From Cyathus striatus (taxonomy: Eukaryota > Basidiomycota > Agaricomycetes > Agaricales > Nidulariaceae), in the NCBI GenBank assembly GCA_025738555.1, contig JAOVFP010000003.1:3658001-3722000 (forward strand): a stretch of DNA of 64,000 bases, in the 5' to 3' direction. Shown here piece after piece: positions 34,850-47,696 of the stretch. Both the position numbers and the translations under genes were made by a program. The notes beneath the pieces were generated by a model, which worked only from the letters and a program-made list of their open reading frames with translations, made no database searches and was not told the origin of the DNA. Numbering within the stretch: position 1 is the first letter of the stretch; the number at the start of each line of letters is the position of its first letter.

Positions 34850-36904
34850 GGCTCAGTTTGGATACAAGAATACAGGTGTATTATCATTGTATTTTTAATT
34901 TGATGGAAATACCATCAAAGACCCTGGCTTTGGTAAGCTGCTAATATAAGAGTCAGTTCAAAATAATATGGTCATATTTTCAGTTTGACAAGAATGCCAT
35001 CAAAGTCCCAGGGTCCATTTTTGGTAAAGCCATGCTACCAACTGATTTGTGCCAACAGCACCAATTGACAGCACTCTGTCACTTCACTTTTCCCATCAAC
35101 ACTGCTCTTCCTCTTCCTCCCACTCATTGCACTAATATGTGCACTATATACTACATGACATATGTATGAAAATTAAAAGTAAAATAAATAATAGCTGGGC
35201 TAAAAATAAAAGAGATGTGTGCTCACTGGTGCTCACCATTGAGCACATCATAGTATATGTAAGGCTCAAACAAGGGGGCACACAAACTATATTTTCCCAT
35301 GGGGGGTATAGTAGTTAGTTGAGACCAAAGGCCTGAAATAAATTTTTGGACCCCCCCATAAAGACATCAGTAAAGCTGTAGATGAGGTTGTATAATGCTT
35401 TAAGTGAACTATAAATGAGTCTTAACACATTTGGTTCCAGTTTCTGTACTTAGATATCTTTGAAATGGCAAGTTAAGATTGGTTGGACATAGATAACTGA
35501 TATTTGTTATCTTATCTTACATTATATAATCAAAAAGACTCTTCAGCTCATTCAAAGCTCATTGACTTGTCTGCTGTGAAGCTGATTTGCAATGAGCTCT
35601 GTTGTATGTGGTATTTAATGGCTGAAGTGTTAATCTAGAATTGAATAATCAATCTATTTTATGGTTGTAACATGTAGTGACCACATTTACCACAAGCCCC
35701 TACCCCACCTCCAGCACTACCTGGAGTTCTTGGCTCCAAGGGCTATGCCATCTGCCCAAGCTGTGAAATATGACTGCACTGTGAAGATGTTGGCCTTCCT
35801 AACCTCACAATACACATGAAATATGACAAGTGCAAGAAGAACAGAGCTAAGAGGGACAAGGAACTTGGAGTGAGACCAAAGAATGAATTATGAATTATGA
35901 TTAGTATTACCTTCCCAAATCCCTATGAAGCAGAAAGCTCCACCTGTTTTCAGGTCATCTACTTGGTCTCATTAATTCAGAACTTGAGGATGCTGTGAAG
36001 TGCAAATATATTAAATTGAGACTCAATACTTAATGGGTAAGTGCATCACTTTAGACTTCAATGCACTTAATTTTTATCATCCAAGCAAGGAGGAGATATC
36101 AAAAAAATAGACCCTAGGTCTTTTATTATTTTTCATGTGCCCCCTTGGGCTCAAAAGCATTGTTTACTGGAGTTCAATTGAGATTACTGTACTATTTCAA
36201 CTGATTGTTCAGTCATGCGTCATGCAGGGTCTCCAAACAGAACAAATTCAGGCCTTGTCATGCATCCCAGAGAGCATTGAACAAAGGGTCAAGGCAATTA
36301 AATAAGGCATAGTTTTGATGTTTTTTTTTTTTACATTAGATGTATGTATTATATCATAAAATAGTGTTTCATTTTCATCATTGTTAAAAATCTGAGGACA
36401 ATGAACATTGTTGGCATGAACAAATCTTAAGCATGTCACGCACTGAACTGGGCCCTGAACTGAACAATGAACCCAAATTTTCGGTCACGCTCAAAATGAG
36501 TGAACAATTGGTTGAAATAGTACAGTAGCACATGTAGTACATTTTGTCATGCATGAAAAAACACACAACAGGCTATGATGCAGTATATATTCAAAGCGGT
36601 AAGCTGGACTTGGTCAGGAGAAGGTGAGCGGGAGGATGAAGAGCAGCAACGGTGTTGATGGGAAAGGTGAAGTGACAGAGCACTGTCAATTGGCGCTGTT
36701 GGCACAAATCAGTCGGTAGCGCGGCTTTACCAAAAATTGACCCTGGGACTTTGATGGCATTCTCATCAAACTGAAAATACGACCGTATTATTTTGAACTG
36801 ACTCTTACGTTAGCATCTTACCAAAGCCAGGGTCTTTGATGGTATTCCCATCAAATTAAAAATACGACGATAATACACCTGTATTCTTGTATCCGAACTG
36901 AGCC
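34850..36904. mobile_element. Harbinger-like element with about 270-bp inverted repeats
   Basis: Termini GGCTCAGTTTGGATAC (34,850) and its complement with CG for TG (ending 36,904) are flanked by TAA on both sides (34,847-34,849; 36,905-36,907), as in PIF/Harbinger and Tourist-like elements. The arms match over about 270 bp (34,850-35,125 against 36,627-36,904). The 1.5-kb interior has no intact gene; a fragment at 35,690-35,900 reads GYAICPSCEI and GLPNLTIHMKYDKC and could be a zinc-ribbon remnant. The left arm has lost CpG sites that the right arm keeps. Confidence 0.82.
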
Positions 36905-37101
36905 TAAATGCACTGAGTCGACGAGTACAATTAACCCTAACCCGGATGCTAAAACTGACTCTCTTTCAAAATAACTCAGATTTTAAGCAACACTAGCCAT
37001 TTGGAACTAACTCGACCACGACCCAAAGCGACTATCCCACAATAAATCATCCATCGATAACCTAGCCGCCCAACTCATCCCCTCCACCCCCCACCTCACC
37101 A

Positions 37102-38616
37102 ATGTCAACACCAAGCACACCAGCGACAGACCCCTACCCGCGCCCCAACCACATCCTAATCATCGGAGGAGGACCAGCAGGCCTAACGACCCTCCACAAC
37201 CTCACCACACTCGGTTCCTTCGACCATGTTGAGCTCGTAGAAAGGAGGGACAATATCGGTGGAGTCTGGTTCGTCCTCCCTTCTGCTTAGTTATATCATC
37301 GCTCACTGAACCAGGTACCTTGATCCTCCAGATCAATCCCATGGTCCAGCTCACGGGCACTGCTGGCCCTCTCCCGCATACAAAGGAATGATAGGAAATG
37401 TCCTTCCGACCAACCTCTCCTTTCACTCCCTCCCCTTTCCCCAACGTCCAGATCCACACCAGCCCTTCCCAACATTATCAGAGACACACGAGTACCTCCT
37501 CGCTTTTGCTGCTCCGTACCTCTCCTCTGGTGCAATATGGCTCAATACAGAGGTGTTGCACATGGAAGAGCAGAAAGAGGGGTGGAAAGTCGTTTTGAGA
37601 GATGTGGTGAAGGATGAGGTGAGGGAGGAACGGTGGGATGCTGTGGTAGGTGCTGTGGGGTGGTACGATAACCCCATGTGGCCCGGTACGCCTGGGCTCG
37701 ATGTCCTTCGTGAGCGTGGGGTTGCGAGACATGCGAAAGTGTGGAGAGGACCAGAGGGGTACGAAGAAAAGGTATCTCATCCTTTCCCACTTTCCTTCTC
37801 ATTCCCGCTAACGACATGTCATAGTGCGTCCTAGTAATCGCCAATGCAAACTCCTCAAACGACATCACAGCCCAGCTCGCACCCATAGCCAAATCCCCAA
37901 TATACCAAAGCATCTGCCGACCAGCATTCCCGGGCTTCCCAAGTCTCCCCGATGAGTGAATTGAAATGGTTTCCCCAGTTCAAGAGTACATTTTCCACGA
38001 CTCAAGCTGTAAGATCGAGGCGAAATTATCCGATGGATGAAGTCTTCTCGATATCGACTATGTAATCCTCGGAACGGGATACAAAGCCTTCCCAGACCTC
38101 ATACACATCCTCAACACCGAATCCCAACTAAACCCAATAATCACCCCTACAACATACCCAAACCGCATCCCACACCTACACAATCTGATCCTCTATGCGC
38201 ATAATCCAACGCTGGCGTTCACAGGTGCTCCAATGGCATTCACACCTTTTACCATATTCAATCTGCAGGCTACGTGGCTTGCGCTGTGCTGGACACGCAC
38301 TAACCCCATCATGTACCCTGAAACGACCGAAGGGAGGCTGAAGTACGATGAGGACTGGATTCACACGGTCGAGGAATGGCGCAGCGGGATTGAAAATCCC
38401 AGTGTGTTGATGGTGTATAATGTGCTTGGGATGGGAGAGGAGGATTATGCAAGCATGTTGAGGGCAGAGGTGGTCACTGTTCACCCGGAGCTTGGGGCGG
38501 TGTTGCCTGTTTGGAGTGAAGAGAGTAGGATGGCGAGGGATAGAATGTTTGTGGCCAAGTTGGACGCTTTGAGGTGGGCTAAAGATGGGCTTGGGGAGGG
38601 AGAGGCGAGTGATTGA
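37102..38616 (+). pseudogene. Flavin-containing monooxygenase pseudogene
   Basis: ATG at 37,102; three exons (introns 37,269-37,314 and 37,772-37,824), about 470 codons, near full length for the basidiomycete family. It shows the FAD-binding GGGPAG (HILIIGGGPAGLTTL), then YLDPPDQSHGPAHGHCWP, the second nucleotide-binding stretch VLVIANANSSNDI (first Gly replaced by Ala), FPGFPSLPDE, DYVILGTGYKAFPD and TGAPMAFTPFTIFN. Two TGA codons (37,957 and 38,038) stand where relatives have Arg or another residue. There is no frameshift. The region is richer in GC and CpG than its surroundings. Confidence 0.85.
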
Positions 38617-40780
38617 ATGGTTTATATGCTATTTCATTGGTATATTTGTTACAATTATTCTGGATGTATGTTTTCAGTCAGCTAGACTCTCGAGAAATAA
38701 AGAGAACATGCTATATATTAACCAAAATTCCTTCCATCCAGTATTCGGAGTGAATAGTTCAGTCAGCAAGGAGACCTCAAGCAAGAAACCGAACCTATGG
38801 CTGAGGCTGAGGTAGTGGACAGCATGGGTGCAGCATCTGAAACAGCAGTGAATAAAGTCTTGCCTAAGTTGTGGGGGACAAGACTCACTCGATGCGTCAA
38901 GACTAACAGGCGGGTGTCGGAGTTCGTCTCGGCCCCAGTTGCATGAAGTGCACAGCCTCACCCATACTCAGCGAGTAGAGTCCAGTAGGCAGATAGATTA
39001 TAGAACGTATCGATAACCACAATAGTAAAAAGCATAACTTAATAATATTACTAGAGTACTTCACAACCGTAGCATAAATACCTACTTTCTACCAGAAACC
39101 TCAAGCGCGAGTCAAAGACAACACCATTCTTCACTTCAATTCAGATTCGCATAGCACTTCTCGCAGCAGCTGGTACGTTACACCTCCCTCCCCTCTCGCT
39201 GACCCAGCTAACGCTGGCATCGTAGCAGGGCTAACAACCCCGGGCTTCTTCAAACTCTCCACCCAACTTGATTCCCACATAAACCTTAACATGAAGAGAA
39301 CCAAATTTTAATCCTGCCAGTGGAGCCATACCCATACATGTTCATACACCGCATGTTTTTTCTAATCAATAGCGAACACCGTGAACTATATGAAAGAACA
39401 AGCATGGAAGTACTAAGTCTATTGAAGGGATGAAAGGGCCTGAGTGGCAGGAACACGTACGGAAGGGGTTTGGAGACAGGACTTACCTTCATTGAACCAC
39501 GCTAAACTACCCATTTAATCCTCTGGCCGGATCATCCTCTCAACGAAAGGTGAGGTGAGTAAATGAGAAGGTAAAGAAATCTCAACGCAGCGCAAGTTCA
39601 ACTGCATTAACATTCGTAAAGCTGTGAACATCATGACGAGTACGAGAAGGCTAAGGGTTTGGTGTTGTGCTGGTCGGCAGTGAAACAGACCAATGTTGTC
39701 ATAGTGGCGCGCTGCTTCAGAAGCGACAGATGACATGTGGCATTGCAAGTATCCAGCTACATTTAATGCGTAGCCAACACAGCAGTATTATAGAATGGAG
39801 GTGTATATGGTATATTAAGTCAACGAATATGAATGGTATAAGGGCATTACACTCATCCAATCAATGGTGACACGTGGAGAAGATGTACAGTATATACTGT
39901 TGAATGCTGCAAATAGCCATCTTGTTAACAACTCCTCAAAACCAGTATTCACTTCAGCACTCACAAGGGGCGCTGCTCCGTATCACTTTACACGAAAGCC
40001 TTCAAGGCAGCCAGTCGCTGCTACAGCAAAGTACCGACATACACCGAGAATGTAGAACCTGTAAGCTCCACTGCGACTCAACACAATGTATCCCAGGGGG
40101 CGCACCCACTGCTGTGGGGTAGGGTAGACGAACCGCGATGTGTTTCCCGTTCTCCAAAGATACAATGATCTAGAGCCTCTAGATCTTACCATGCTGAATG
40201 GTCCAGGTTTATGAGGGGAAGCTACAACCCTACAGCCACGGCCCAGTACCGTGGTATCTTCCGAGGATAGAAGTCCATCACATGCTCTTGGTTGAGAGAG
40301 GTGCCAGTCGCAGCGGGCGGCAGGGGGCATCTTCAGCGTAAAATATGATGAGGAAGGTCGGCGTTATCCTGGATATCGCTTTACAATTACAGCAGATGGG
40401 AGCGATCCTCTATTTATTACGCTTTCAATGGATTCACCCTCGAGAACGTAGGTATATACTTACACAGCTCGAAGCATAAAAGGCTGAACGCTGTGCAGGT
40501 ATCGAGCTACAGCGCAATGTCCTGAGCAAGACAACAGCTTCAAGGTATCCAGCAGTCAATAGCTCTTACATTACATGCCTGTGAGTGAGGTGAAGAGAGC
40601 GCTTCCAAACGGTCTATGTTTAGGATTGGATAAGTGAAGCCACCACCCGAAAACCAGGCGAAGGTAGCTTCCGAGGCCAAAAGTCCAAGATATGCCATCT
40701 TGAGAGTGTGTTGTTAAGAATTCTTAACAGAAAGATGTAACATGGATCAGTACAAAGTTAACAAAACAACATACAACATT
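38617..40780. other. CpG-retaining intergenic region, no supported gene
   Basis: GC content and CpG are higher than in the transposon regions. At 39,090-39,250 the sequence resembles the 5' end of a fungal gene (CTTCACTTCAATTCAG, then GCTGGTACGTT...GTAGCAGGG like a short intron), but no convincing open frame follows. GGTA(T/G)CTTCCGAGG...AAGTCCA is repeated at about 40,251 and 40,663. Confidence 0.35.
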
Positions 40781-40789
40781 AAACTGCAA

Positions 40790-42800
40790 ATAAAAATATA
40801 TATAATTTTAAATAAAGAACTAAAGTTCAACATTTGTAATTTAGAAACATCATATAAAAAAAATCAAGACATAGAAAATTTACCTGAAAGGATCCAGGAT
40901 TGCATACCAAGTCATTTGCAGTACTGCTGCATTTATTGGCTTTCACATGAAATGAACATTAAATGTCTAGAATATAAAACAGAAAGAATAGAGTAGAAAA
41001 TAGAATTTTTATATAAAAAATTTCTATATTGGCTTGAAGTCATGAGTTTACTAAATGAAATACCTAAGGCTTTGGGTCTACTTAAAGAATTGAGAGATTG
41101 TCAAAATGTAAGTACAATAAAAACTAGCTTGGATTAGATACTGAATTAAATTTATAAAGCATGAGAAAATATTTGGGGGATTTATTAATGAAGCAATTCA
41201 ATTTATATTACATTTCAATGTTCCAATAACAACAAGTGCACCACATATTTATCTTTCAGCATTGCCATTTACTCCGAAAAAATCAGTTATTTATGATAAA
41301 TATCATAAAATATTTGAAAATACTATTTTCGGACAGAGTGACATGAAAGAAGATTGGAGATATCAAGGAAGTGAAGTTTACCATCATACATCACCAGTGA
41401 TGAGTTTGGCTATTTCATCCAATGGAAAGCAAATTAGTGTTGGATACCAAAATTACACAGTTAGTATATGGGACATCAGAACTGGAAAGAAGATTGCTGG
41501 CCCATTTGAAGGTCACACAAATGAGGTCACATTAGTAGCATTCTCTCCAGATGGAAAGCATGTGGTATCAGGCTCATCTGATCAAACTGTGAGAATATGG
41601 GATGTGGAGAGTGGAACAATTGCTGCTGGTCCATTTGAAGGTCACATAAGTAGGGTCACATCAGTAGCATTTTCTTCAGATGGAAAGCAAGTGGTATCAG
41701 ACTCATCTGATCAAACTGTGAGAATATGGGATGTGGAGAGTGGAACAATTGCTGCTGGTCCATTTGAAGGTCACACAAATTGGGTCACATCAGTAGCATT
41801 TTCTCCAGATGGAAAGCAAGTGGTATCAGGCTCATCTGATCAAACTGTGAGAATATAGGATGTGGAGAGTGGAACAATTGCTGCTGGTCCATTTGAAGGT
41901 CACACAGATCAGGTCACATCAGTAGCATTTTCTCCAGATGGAAAGCAGGTGGTATCAGGCTCACATGATCAAACTGTGAGAATATGGGATGTGGAGAGTG
42001 GAACAATTGCTGCTGGTCCATTTGAAGGTCACACAAATTGGGTCACATCAGTAGCATTCTCTCCAGATGGAAAGCAAGTGGTATCAGGCTCAATTGATCA
42101 AACTGTGAGAATATGGGATGTGGAGAGTGGAACAATTGCTGCTGGTCCATTTGAAGGTCACACATTTTCAGTCACATCAGTAGCATTTTCTCCAGATGGA
42201 AAGCAAGTGGTATCAGGCTCAATTGATCAAACTGTGAGAATATGGGATGTGGAGAGTGGAACAATTGCTGCTGGTCCATTTGAAGGTCACACATTTTCAG
42301 TCACATCAGTAGCATTTTCTCCAGATGGAAAGCAAGTGGTATCAGGCTCATATGATCAAACTGTGAGAATATGGGATGTGGAGAGTGGAACAATTACTGC
42401 AGATCCCTTTGAAGATTGCACAAATTCAGTTACATCAGTTGCACTTATACCATATGCACAGCAAATGGTGCCAGGTCTGCAGAATATTAGAAAGTTACAA
42501 TTAACAGGTGTGTAATCTTTGTGGTCAATAGCTATAATTTGTTAAAATATCAGTTATACAGGTCATCTTAACAATTTACTTTCACTTGGGGGCCCTTCAA
42601 TTTATACTTCATGTTATAGAAATGGCTGGACTACAGATAAGACAGGCAATTTACTTTTCTGGGTTCCTGACTATTTAAAGTCTGGTTTATGTGACTTTGA
42701 AACCATTTTGATTATAGGTCCACACATTTCATGTAGGTTAGATCTTTCAAAATTTCATCATGGGTCATATTGGATATGTTGTATTACTTCTTCTTTGTAA
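40790..42800 (+). pseudogene. NLR (NACHT-WD40 type) C-terminal fragment with near-identical WD40 repeats
   Basis: FNICNLETSYKKN and LPERIQDCIPSHLQYCCIYW, then FLYWLEVMSLLNEIPKAL, are the linker typical of basidiomycete NACHT-WD40 proteins. The NACHT domain is missing upstream. APHIYLSALPFTPKK leads into a WD40 region (41,380-42,480) with seven nearly identical 43-residue repeats (129 bp; [24 protein letters not shown]). After an intron (42,508-42,561) a C-terminal exon (NGWTTDKTGNLLFWVPDYL) ends at TAA 42,798. A TAG replaces TGG at 41,856-41,858 and frameshifts occur before 41,250. NLRs of this type act in fungal self/non-self recognition. Confidence 0.82.
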
Positions 42801-43260
42801 TATGTATTCTCAACTGTGTTTAGTAGCACATTTTAGCAATATGTAGTACTCTCCTTATTTTTTATGTGAATTCATTTCAATAACATGTTGACTTTACATA
42901 TTTTATTGATTTATTAGAATTACCCCTTTATGTAAAAGTATGGTAAGAAAAAGAGGAAATCACACCAATATTGTGATTCTCATATTTAATAATACATTCA
43001 TATTCCCACTACCTTTTGAGGTAGTTGGGTATTGGGGACCACTGGATTACCATAAAAGTCAATTTGTGGATCACAGTTGGGATCTCACTTTCTGGAGATA
43101 TGATTGGTCAAAGCCTGTTTACACTCCATGATTGGTTGGTCAATTGATCACTTGTGACATTCTGTGACACAGGGCAATTGTCAATATTGATTTTCTCTTA
43201 TTCAGTTTACTTACTTAGTACTAACTACCTTCTGCTTCTCTCCTATCTCATGTCATATTG
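42801..43260. other. No recognised gene
   Basis: Downstream of the NLR fragment. Short open frames only; the GC-poor sequence ends at the R-type transposon end at 43,261. Confidence 0.3.
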
Positions 43261-43520
43261 CAGTACTTTACCCTCCCCCCCAATTTCCGGACGGACTCTG
43301 GACGGACAAGAAAATGTCCGGAATTTCCAGGTGGACTCCATATCAAAACCGGATTTTCTGGATGGAATCCACATGGAATACAGATTTTCCGGATGGAGTC
43401 CAGATGGACAAGATAATTTCCGGACAAAGTCCACATTGAGTCCATGTTAAAAAATATTTTTTCCGGGTGGAATCCGGGTGGAATGAGAAAATTTCCAATT
43501 GATGGAAATGAAATATAACT
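43261..43520 (+). repeat. R-type transposon end with TCCGGATGGA array
   Basis: CAGTACTTTACCCTCCCC (43,261) opens an array of TCCGG and GGATGGA(A)TCC words. No partner L end with the same 8-bp flank (TCATATTG) was found. A related L-type end is at 50,816. Confidence 0.7.
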
Positions 43521-43529
43521 TTGTTTTCC

Positions 43530-45536
43530 CATAGTCACATCAAGTGTGACACTAGGTGTCAAGTGGTGTGATACTGTGTATTGAGTGTGACACTAGGTGT
43601 GATACTGTGTGTTGAGTGTGACACCTGTGACATAATGTGTTGAATGTGATACCATGTGTTGAGTGTGACACTATGCGTCGAGTGTGACACTGTGTGTTGA
43701 GTGTGACACTATGTGAAAAGTAGCTGTGATGACTGTAAAAATGTGAGACATATTATTATGATACTGCAACACTATGCAACATTGTGTTGCTGGTGTGTCA
43801 CACTCAACACACAGTGTCACGAAGTGTGACACTAAGCGAAAAGTGTGACACCATGTGAAAGGAGTGTCATTATGTAAAAAGATACTGTGACACTATGTAA
43901 AATTGACTATCGAGACTGAGATGAGAATCCAGTGAGAGTCTTGCAGTATATTGCACTCTCCCACATTCTCACTGGACTCTCACTGGACTCTCACCACAGT
44001 CTCAAGACTCTCACTGGATTCTCGGACTCTCACTGGACTCTCACCACAGTCTCAAGACTCTCACTGGATTCTCATCTCAGTCTCGATAGTACAGTGAGAG
44101 TCTCACTGGACTCCCACCAATGTCTTGATAGTCTAGTGAGACTCTCACTGGACTCTCACCACAGTCTCAGTAGAATTCATATAGTGATAGAAATAAATGT
44201 CTTGAGTGATAAGTGTGATACTGGAAAATGTTGGAAAAAGTGTGACATGTGTGACAAGCGTGGGAAAAGTGTGAAATCTTGGAAAATGTCAGGGAAAAAA
44301 GTGTGACATATGTGACATGTCACACTTCCCAAAAAATGTCACACCTTTTCCCACGCTTGTCACACATGTCGCACTTTTTCCCCAACATTTTCCAATATAT
44401 CACGCTTTTCCAACATGTCACACTTTTCCAACATTTTCCAACATGTCACACTTTCACACATATGTGACAAGTTTGATGACTGCAGGAAACATGTTACAAC
44501 TGTGACAATAGAGTCTAGGTACAGCTTAGACACCACACTTTTTCCAACATGTCATGAATTTTCCCACATTTTTCAATATATCACACATTTCCAACATTTT
44601 CCAACATGTCACACATGCTGAGTGTGATGCTGTGTGCTGAGTGTGACACTGTGATGAGGTGACACTGTGTGATGAGTGTGATACTGTGTGTTGAGTGGTG
44701 TCACACTTAGCACACAGCATCACACTCAGCATGTAGTGTTACACTCATCACAGTGTCACACTCAGCACACTCACCATATGGTGTCACACTTAGCACACAG
44801 TGTCACACTTATCACATAGTATTGCACTCAGCACACTAACTGCATCACACTCAGCACATGGTGTCACACTCTCCACACTCATCACACCATATCACACTCA
44901 GTACTATGTGACATGTGTGATACATGAGAAAAATGTGACATACATGATATATGGGAAAAGTGTGACCATGTATGAATCCAATAGTGCTAATTTTATCACT
45001 CAATAATCACTTGATTATGTAATTTTTGTGCTGAGACAAATGTGACAAGTGTAAAAGTGTGACACACAGGAAATATGATGGCATACATGATATGTGTGAC
45101 AAACATGGAAGCGTGATGGGTGTAACATATGTGACATACATAGCATGTGAGAAATATGTGAAGTGTGGGAAATGTTTTGATGCGCGAGAAATGTGTGACA
45201 TGTGTGACATATGAGAAAAATGTGATATGTGTGAAAAGTGTGACATATGGGAAAAGCATGACTATGGACATATATGATCACATATGAATCCAATAGTGCT
45301 AATAATAGTTCAATACTCAGTGGGTTTTCTCAGTAGATTCCCATTGTACTCTCTGAGAGTCTCACCAATGGGAAATCTCACTGAACTCTCAGTAAAGTCT
45401 CACTAGACTCTCTCCACACTCTCGATACTCCCACTAAAATTAATGGTAATTCTCACTACAGTCTCGAGACTCTCACTGGACTCTCACTGGACTCTCACTG
45501 GAGTCCAGTGAGACTGTGGGTCAGTGTAATGACCTC
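43530..45536. repeat. Composite of GTGTGACAC and ACTCTCACTGG arrays with foldback core
   Basis: GTGTGACACTA words (43,545-43,910), ACTCTCACTGGACTC words (43,960-44,170 and 45,340-45,510), a GACAAGCGTGGGAAAAG foldback core (44,190-44,470), and mixed GTGTCACACTCA and TGTGACATATG arrays (44,600-45,250). An R-type end lies at 43,944 (CAGTATATTGCACTCTCC) and an L-type end finishes at 45,536 (reverse complement GAGGTCATTACACTGACC). Their flanks GAGTCTTG and CTCTGTTG do not match, so nesting or rearrangement is likely. Confidence 0.75.
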
Positions 45537-46060
45537 CTCTGTTGCATCCATACAGAATGATACATATAGTTAAGGCTGTAAAACTACAAATAAAAAGGTT
45601 TCAAAAGTATAAACACTAAACTACTAAGTATATCATGTCAATGAAATGTACAGAAGTTGTATGAAAGGCAACATTGTGACATTATATGATGTCATATATT
45701 GATGTATTACATGATGTGATTGATTGCATCTGTTTGGAATCTGTTTGTTCCCACTGTGGTTTGTCAGCAAATGTATAGGTTAATCATTTATTTTTGAGCC
45801 ACTCACTATTACTGAAGTGCCTAATATGTGAATTTCAGTAAGGGGATGGATAAAAGGAGAGAATGGCGCTTTTTTGGAGATTTTTCATAATTATTTTATG
45901 GTGGCCAAATTTTTTTGGCCAAAAAAAATCAAAATCTATTTTTTGGAAGAATGGCTTGACGAAATTGGCTGAAACTTATATCAGTCAAAAGCTCTTTCAA
46001 AGATCTTTCATTCCCAAGGCATTCCGAGGCCAGAAAAAATCACTCATTTTTTTGCTGGTT
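45537..46060. other. No recognised gene
   Basis: AT-rich with homopolymer runs (TTTTTTTGGCCAAAAAAA palindrome near 45,908). No supported gene. Confidence 0.3.
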
Positions 46061-46069
46061 CTAAGTGTC

Positions 46070-46600
46070 CCCAACTGTACAACAGAATGAAGCAAATATG
46101 AAGCAATTTCTACAACAGGATGAAGCAAACATGAAGCCAATACTGCAATGAGCTGAAGCAAATTTGAAGCATGTACAGGATATATATGAAGCAAGTTCTG
46201 CAACAGGTTGAAGCAAACGTGAAGCAAACACATGACACAAATAGTGCAAACTGATGAAGCAACAATGAAGCAATCACTACAAAATGAGGAAGCAAATCTA
46301 AACCAATCACTGAAACTACATGAAACAATTATGATGCAATTACTGCAGCAGGTTGAAACAATCCTAAAGCAATTACTGCACATCTATAAAGCAAATGTCC
46401 CAACTCTGAAGCAGATACTGCAGTATAGTGAAGCAAATATGAAGCAATAACAGTAGGTGGCAGAAGCAGATATGAAGCATCCCCCACAATAATGGACTGC
46501 AATGACATAAAGCTGTTTCATAGTTGCAGTTGCACATGTCCAAGCACTTTTACTGCAATTGCAGTAATCTCATCAATAATGGCTGTCAGCACTAATGCCA
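46070..46600. repeat. GAAGCAAATATGAAGCAA / TACTGCAA array
   Basis: Degenerate units of 30-45 bp alternate GAAGCAA and ACTGCA(A/G). The array ends with ACTGCAATTGCAGTAATCTCATCA. A second copy of the array and this end is at 54,310-54,850. Confidence 0.8.
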
Positions 46601-46716
46601 TGAGGTCATATTGCCTGTGAGAAGATATAACTAAAAATATAACAAGAAATTCTATTGGTCAGTGAATGTTCAAATAAGAGAACATATGTGCATCTGGTTC
46701 CTTTCTAACCCCCATC

Positions 46717-47679
46717 ATGGATAAGAATGGCACTTCAGTGAATGTTTCTTCAGAGGAATTTGCTGCTTTCCTAGCCTTTCATGCAGTCAACCAGCAGGCA
46801 GAGACTTTGATTCCAGCCTCCTGGAGTAGTTCTGGTAAGCCAAGACCAAAGCTGAGGCCAGTAAATCTGGCTCCAAGATGCAAGAATGCTGTGTACATTG
46901 ATGTTCTGCTGGCACCAATTCCATCCATCTGTTCTGGTAAGGTGGCAAACATAGTTGTGCTGCCAGTCATAAATCTGATGGAGATGAGTGTTGGGAGTGG
47001 GTTGGAAGTGTTGGGAGAAGTAGCAGGGTCTGGATATGAGGCAGAAGGTAGTAGGAATGTTGGAAAGAGTAAGGGTAAGGGTAAGGGTAAGGATGACTCT
47101 GGGGAGCCAAAGAAACTTCAATATGATCACACAGTACCCTGCACAAACTGTCAGGAACAGGGAACTGAGTGTTATCAACTAAGGGAATCCAATAGGTAAG
47201 TAAATCATGATTATTGGTCTATATTGCTTATAAGAACTCCCTATAGTACTTGCATTGCTTGTGGAATGATTAAGGGAAAATGTTCTCTTAGCAAATGAGG
47301 CCAGAACAGAGCTGGAGTGAGTTCCATTCCATCTGTGCATTCGGAACACTTGGATACCCACATGGGTCCCCCATCCATTGCACCATCTCACCAGTCATCT
47401 CATCAAAGCATGAAGCAGGCTCAGATTGATGATACAGATGACAAATTTATTTGCCCTTCATCTGCAGTAGCAGGTCCATCATTCCAATTCTCTAGTGCAA
47501 ATGATTCTGCTAATCTAGTCTCGTTGTCAACTTCCATGAATGTTGCAACATCCACCCTTAGTGTGATGCAGCTGCAGAACAATATTATCATCTCTCTGCA
47601 AAGGGAGATGATCACTCAACTCAGAAACCTTGCGGAAAGAAATCACCAGGTGGTGGGTGAACTTGGTAAGCTGTGTTAG
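46717..47679 (+). pseudogene. Cysteine-cluster protein of unknown function
   Basis: ATG at 46,717. Exon 1 contains SSEEFAAFLAFHAVNQQ, a KGKGKGKDDSGEPKK stretch and a first cluster CTNCQEQGTEC. After an intron (47,196-47,250) comes a second cluster CIACGMIKGKC, then TGA in SK-stop-GQNRAG (an Arg position), then a Ser-rich region and a C-terminal helix (MQLQNNIIISLQREMITQLRNLAERN). The two CX2CX6C clusters resemble those of a large basidiomycete family of unknown role, often near repeats. A transposon entered 17 bp after the stop codon. Confidence 0.6.
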
Positions 47680-47696
47680 ATTTTCTCAGTACTTTA

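Noticed and set aside
604..38040. Reassignment of TGA to arginine in this genome
   Set aside because: CGA codons still occur in the same genes, the monooxygenase frame also ends at TGA, and CpG deamination explains the pattern without a new code.
39983..40330. 115-codon minus-strand frame
   Set aside because: No domain, no start context, and other frames are equally open in this GC-richer region.
43944..45536. A single ACTCTCACTGG-family transposon with these ends
   Set aside because: Both tip motifs are present, but flanks GAGTCTTG and CTCTGTTG differ and the array continues outside the left tip; left as a composite.
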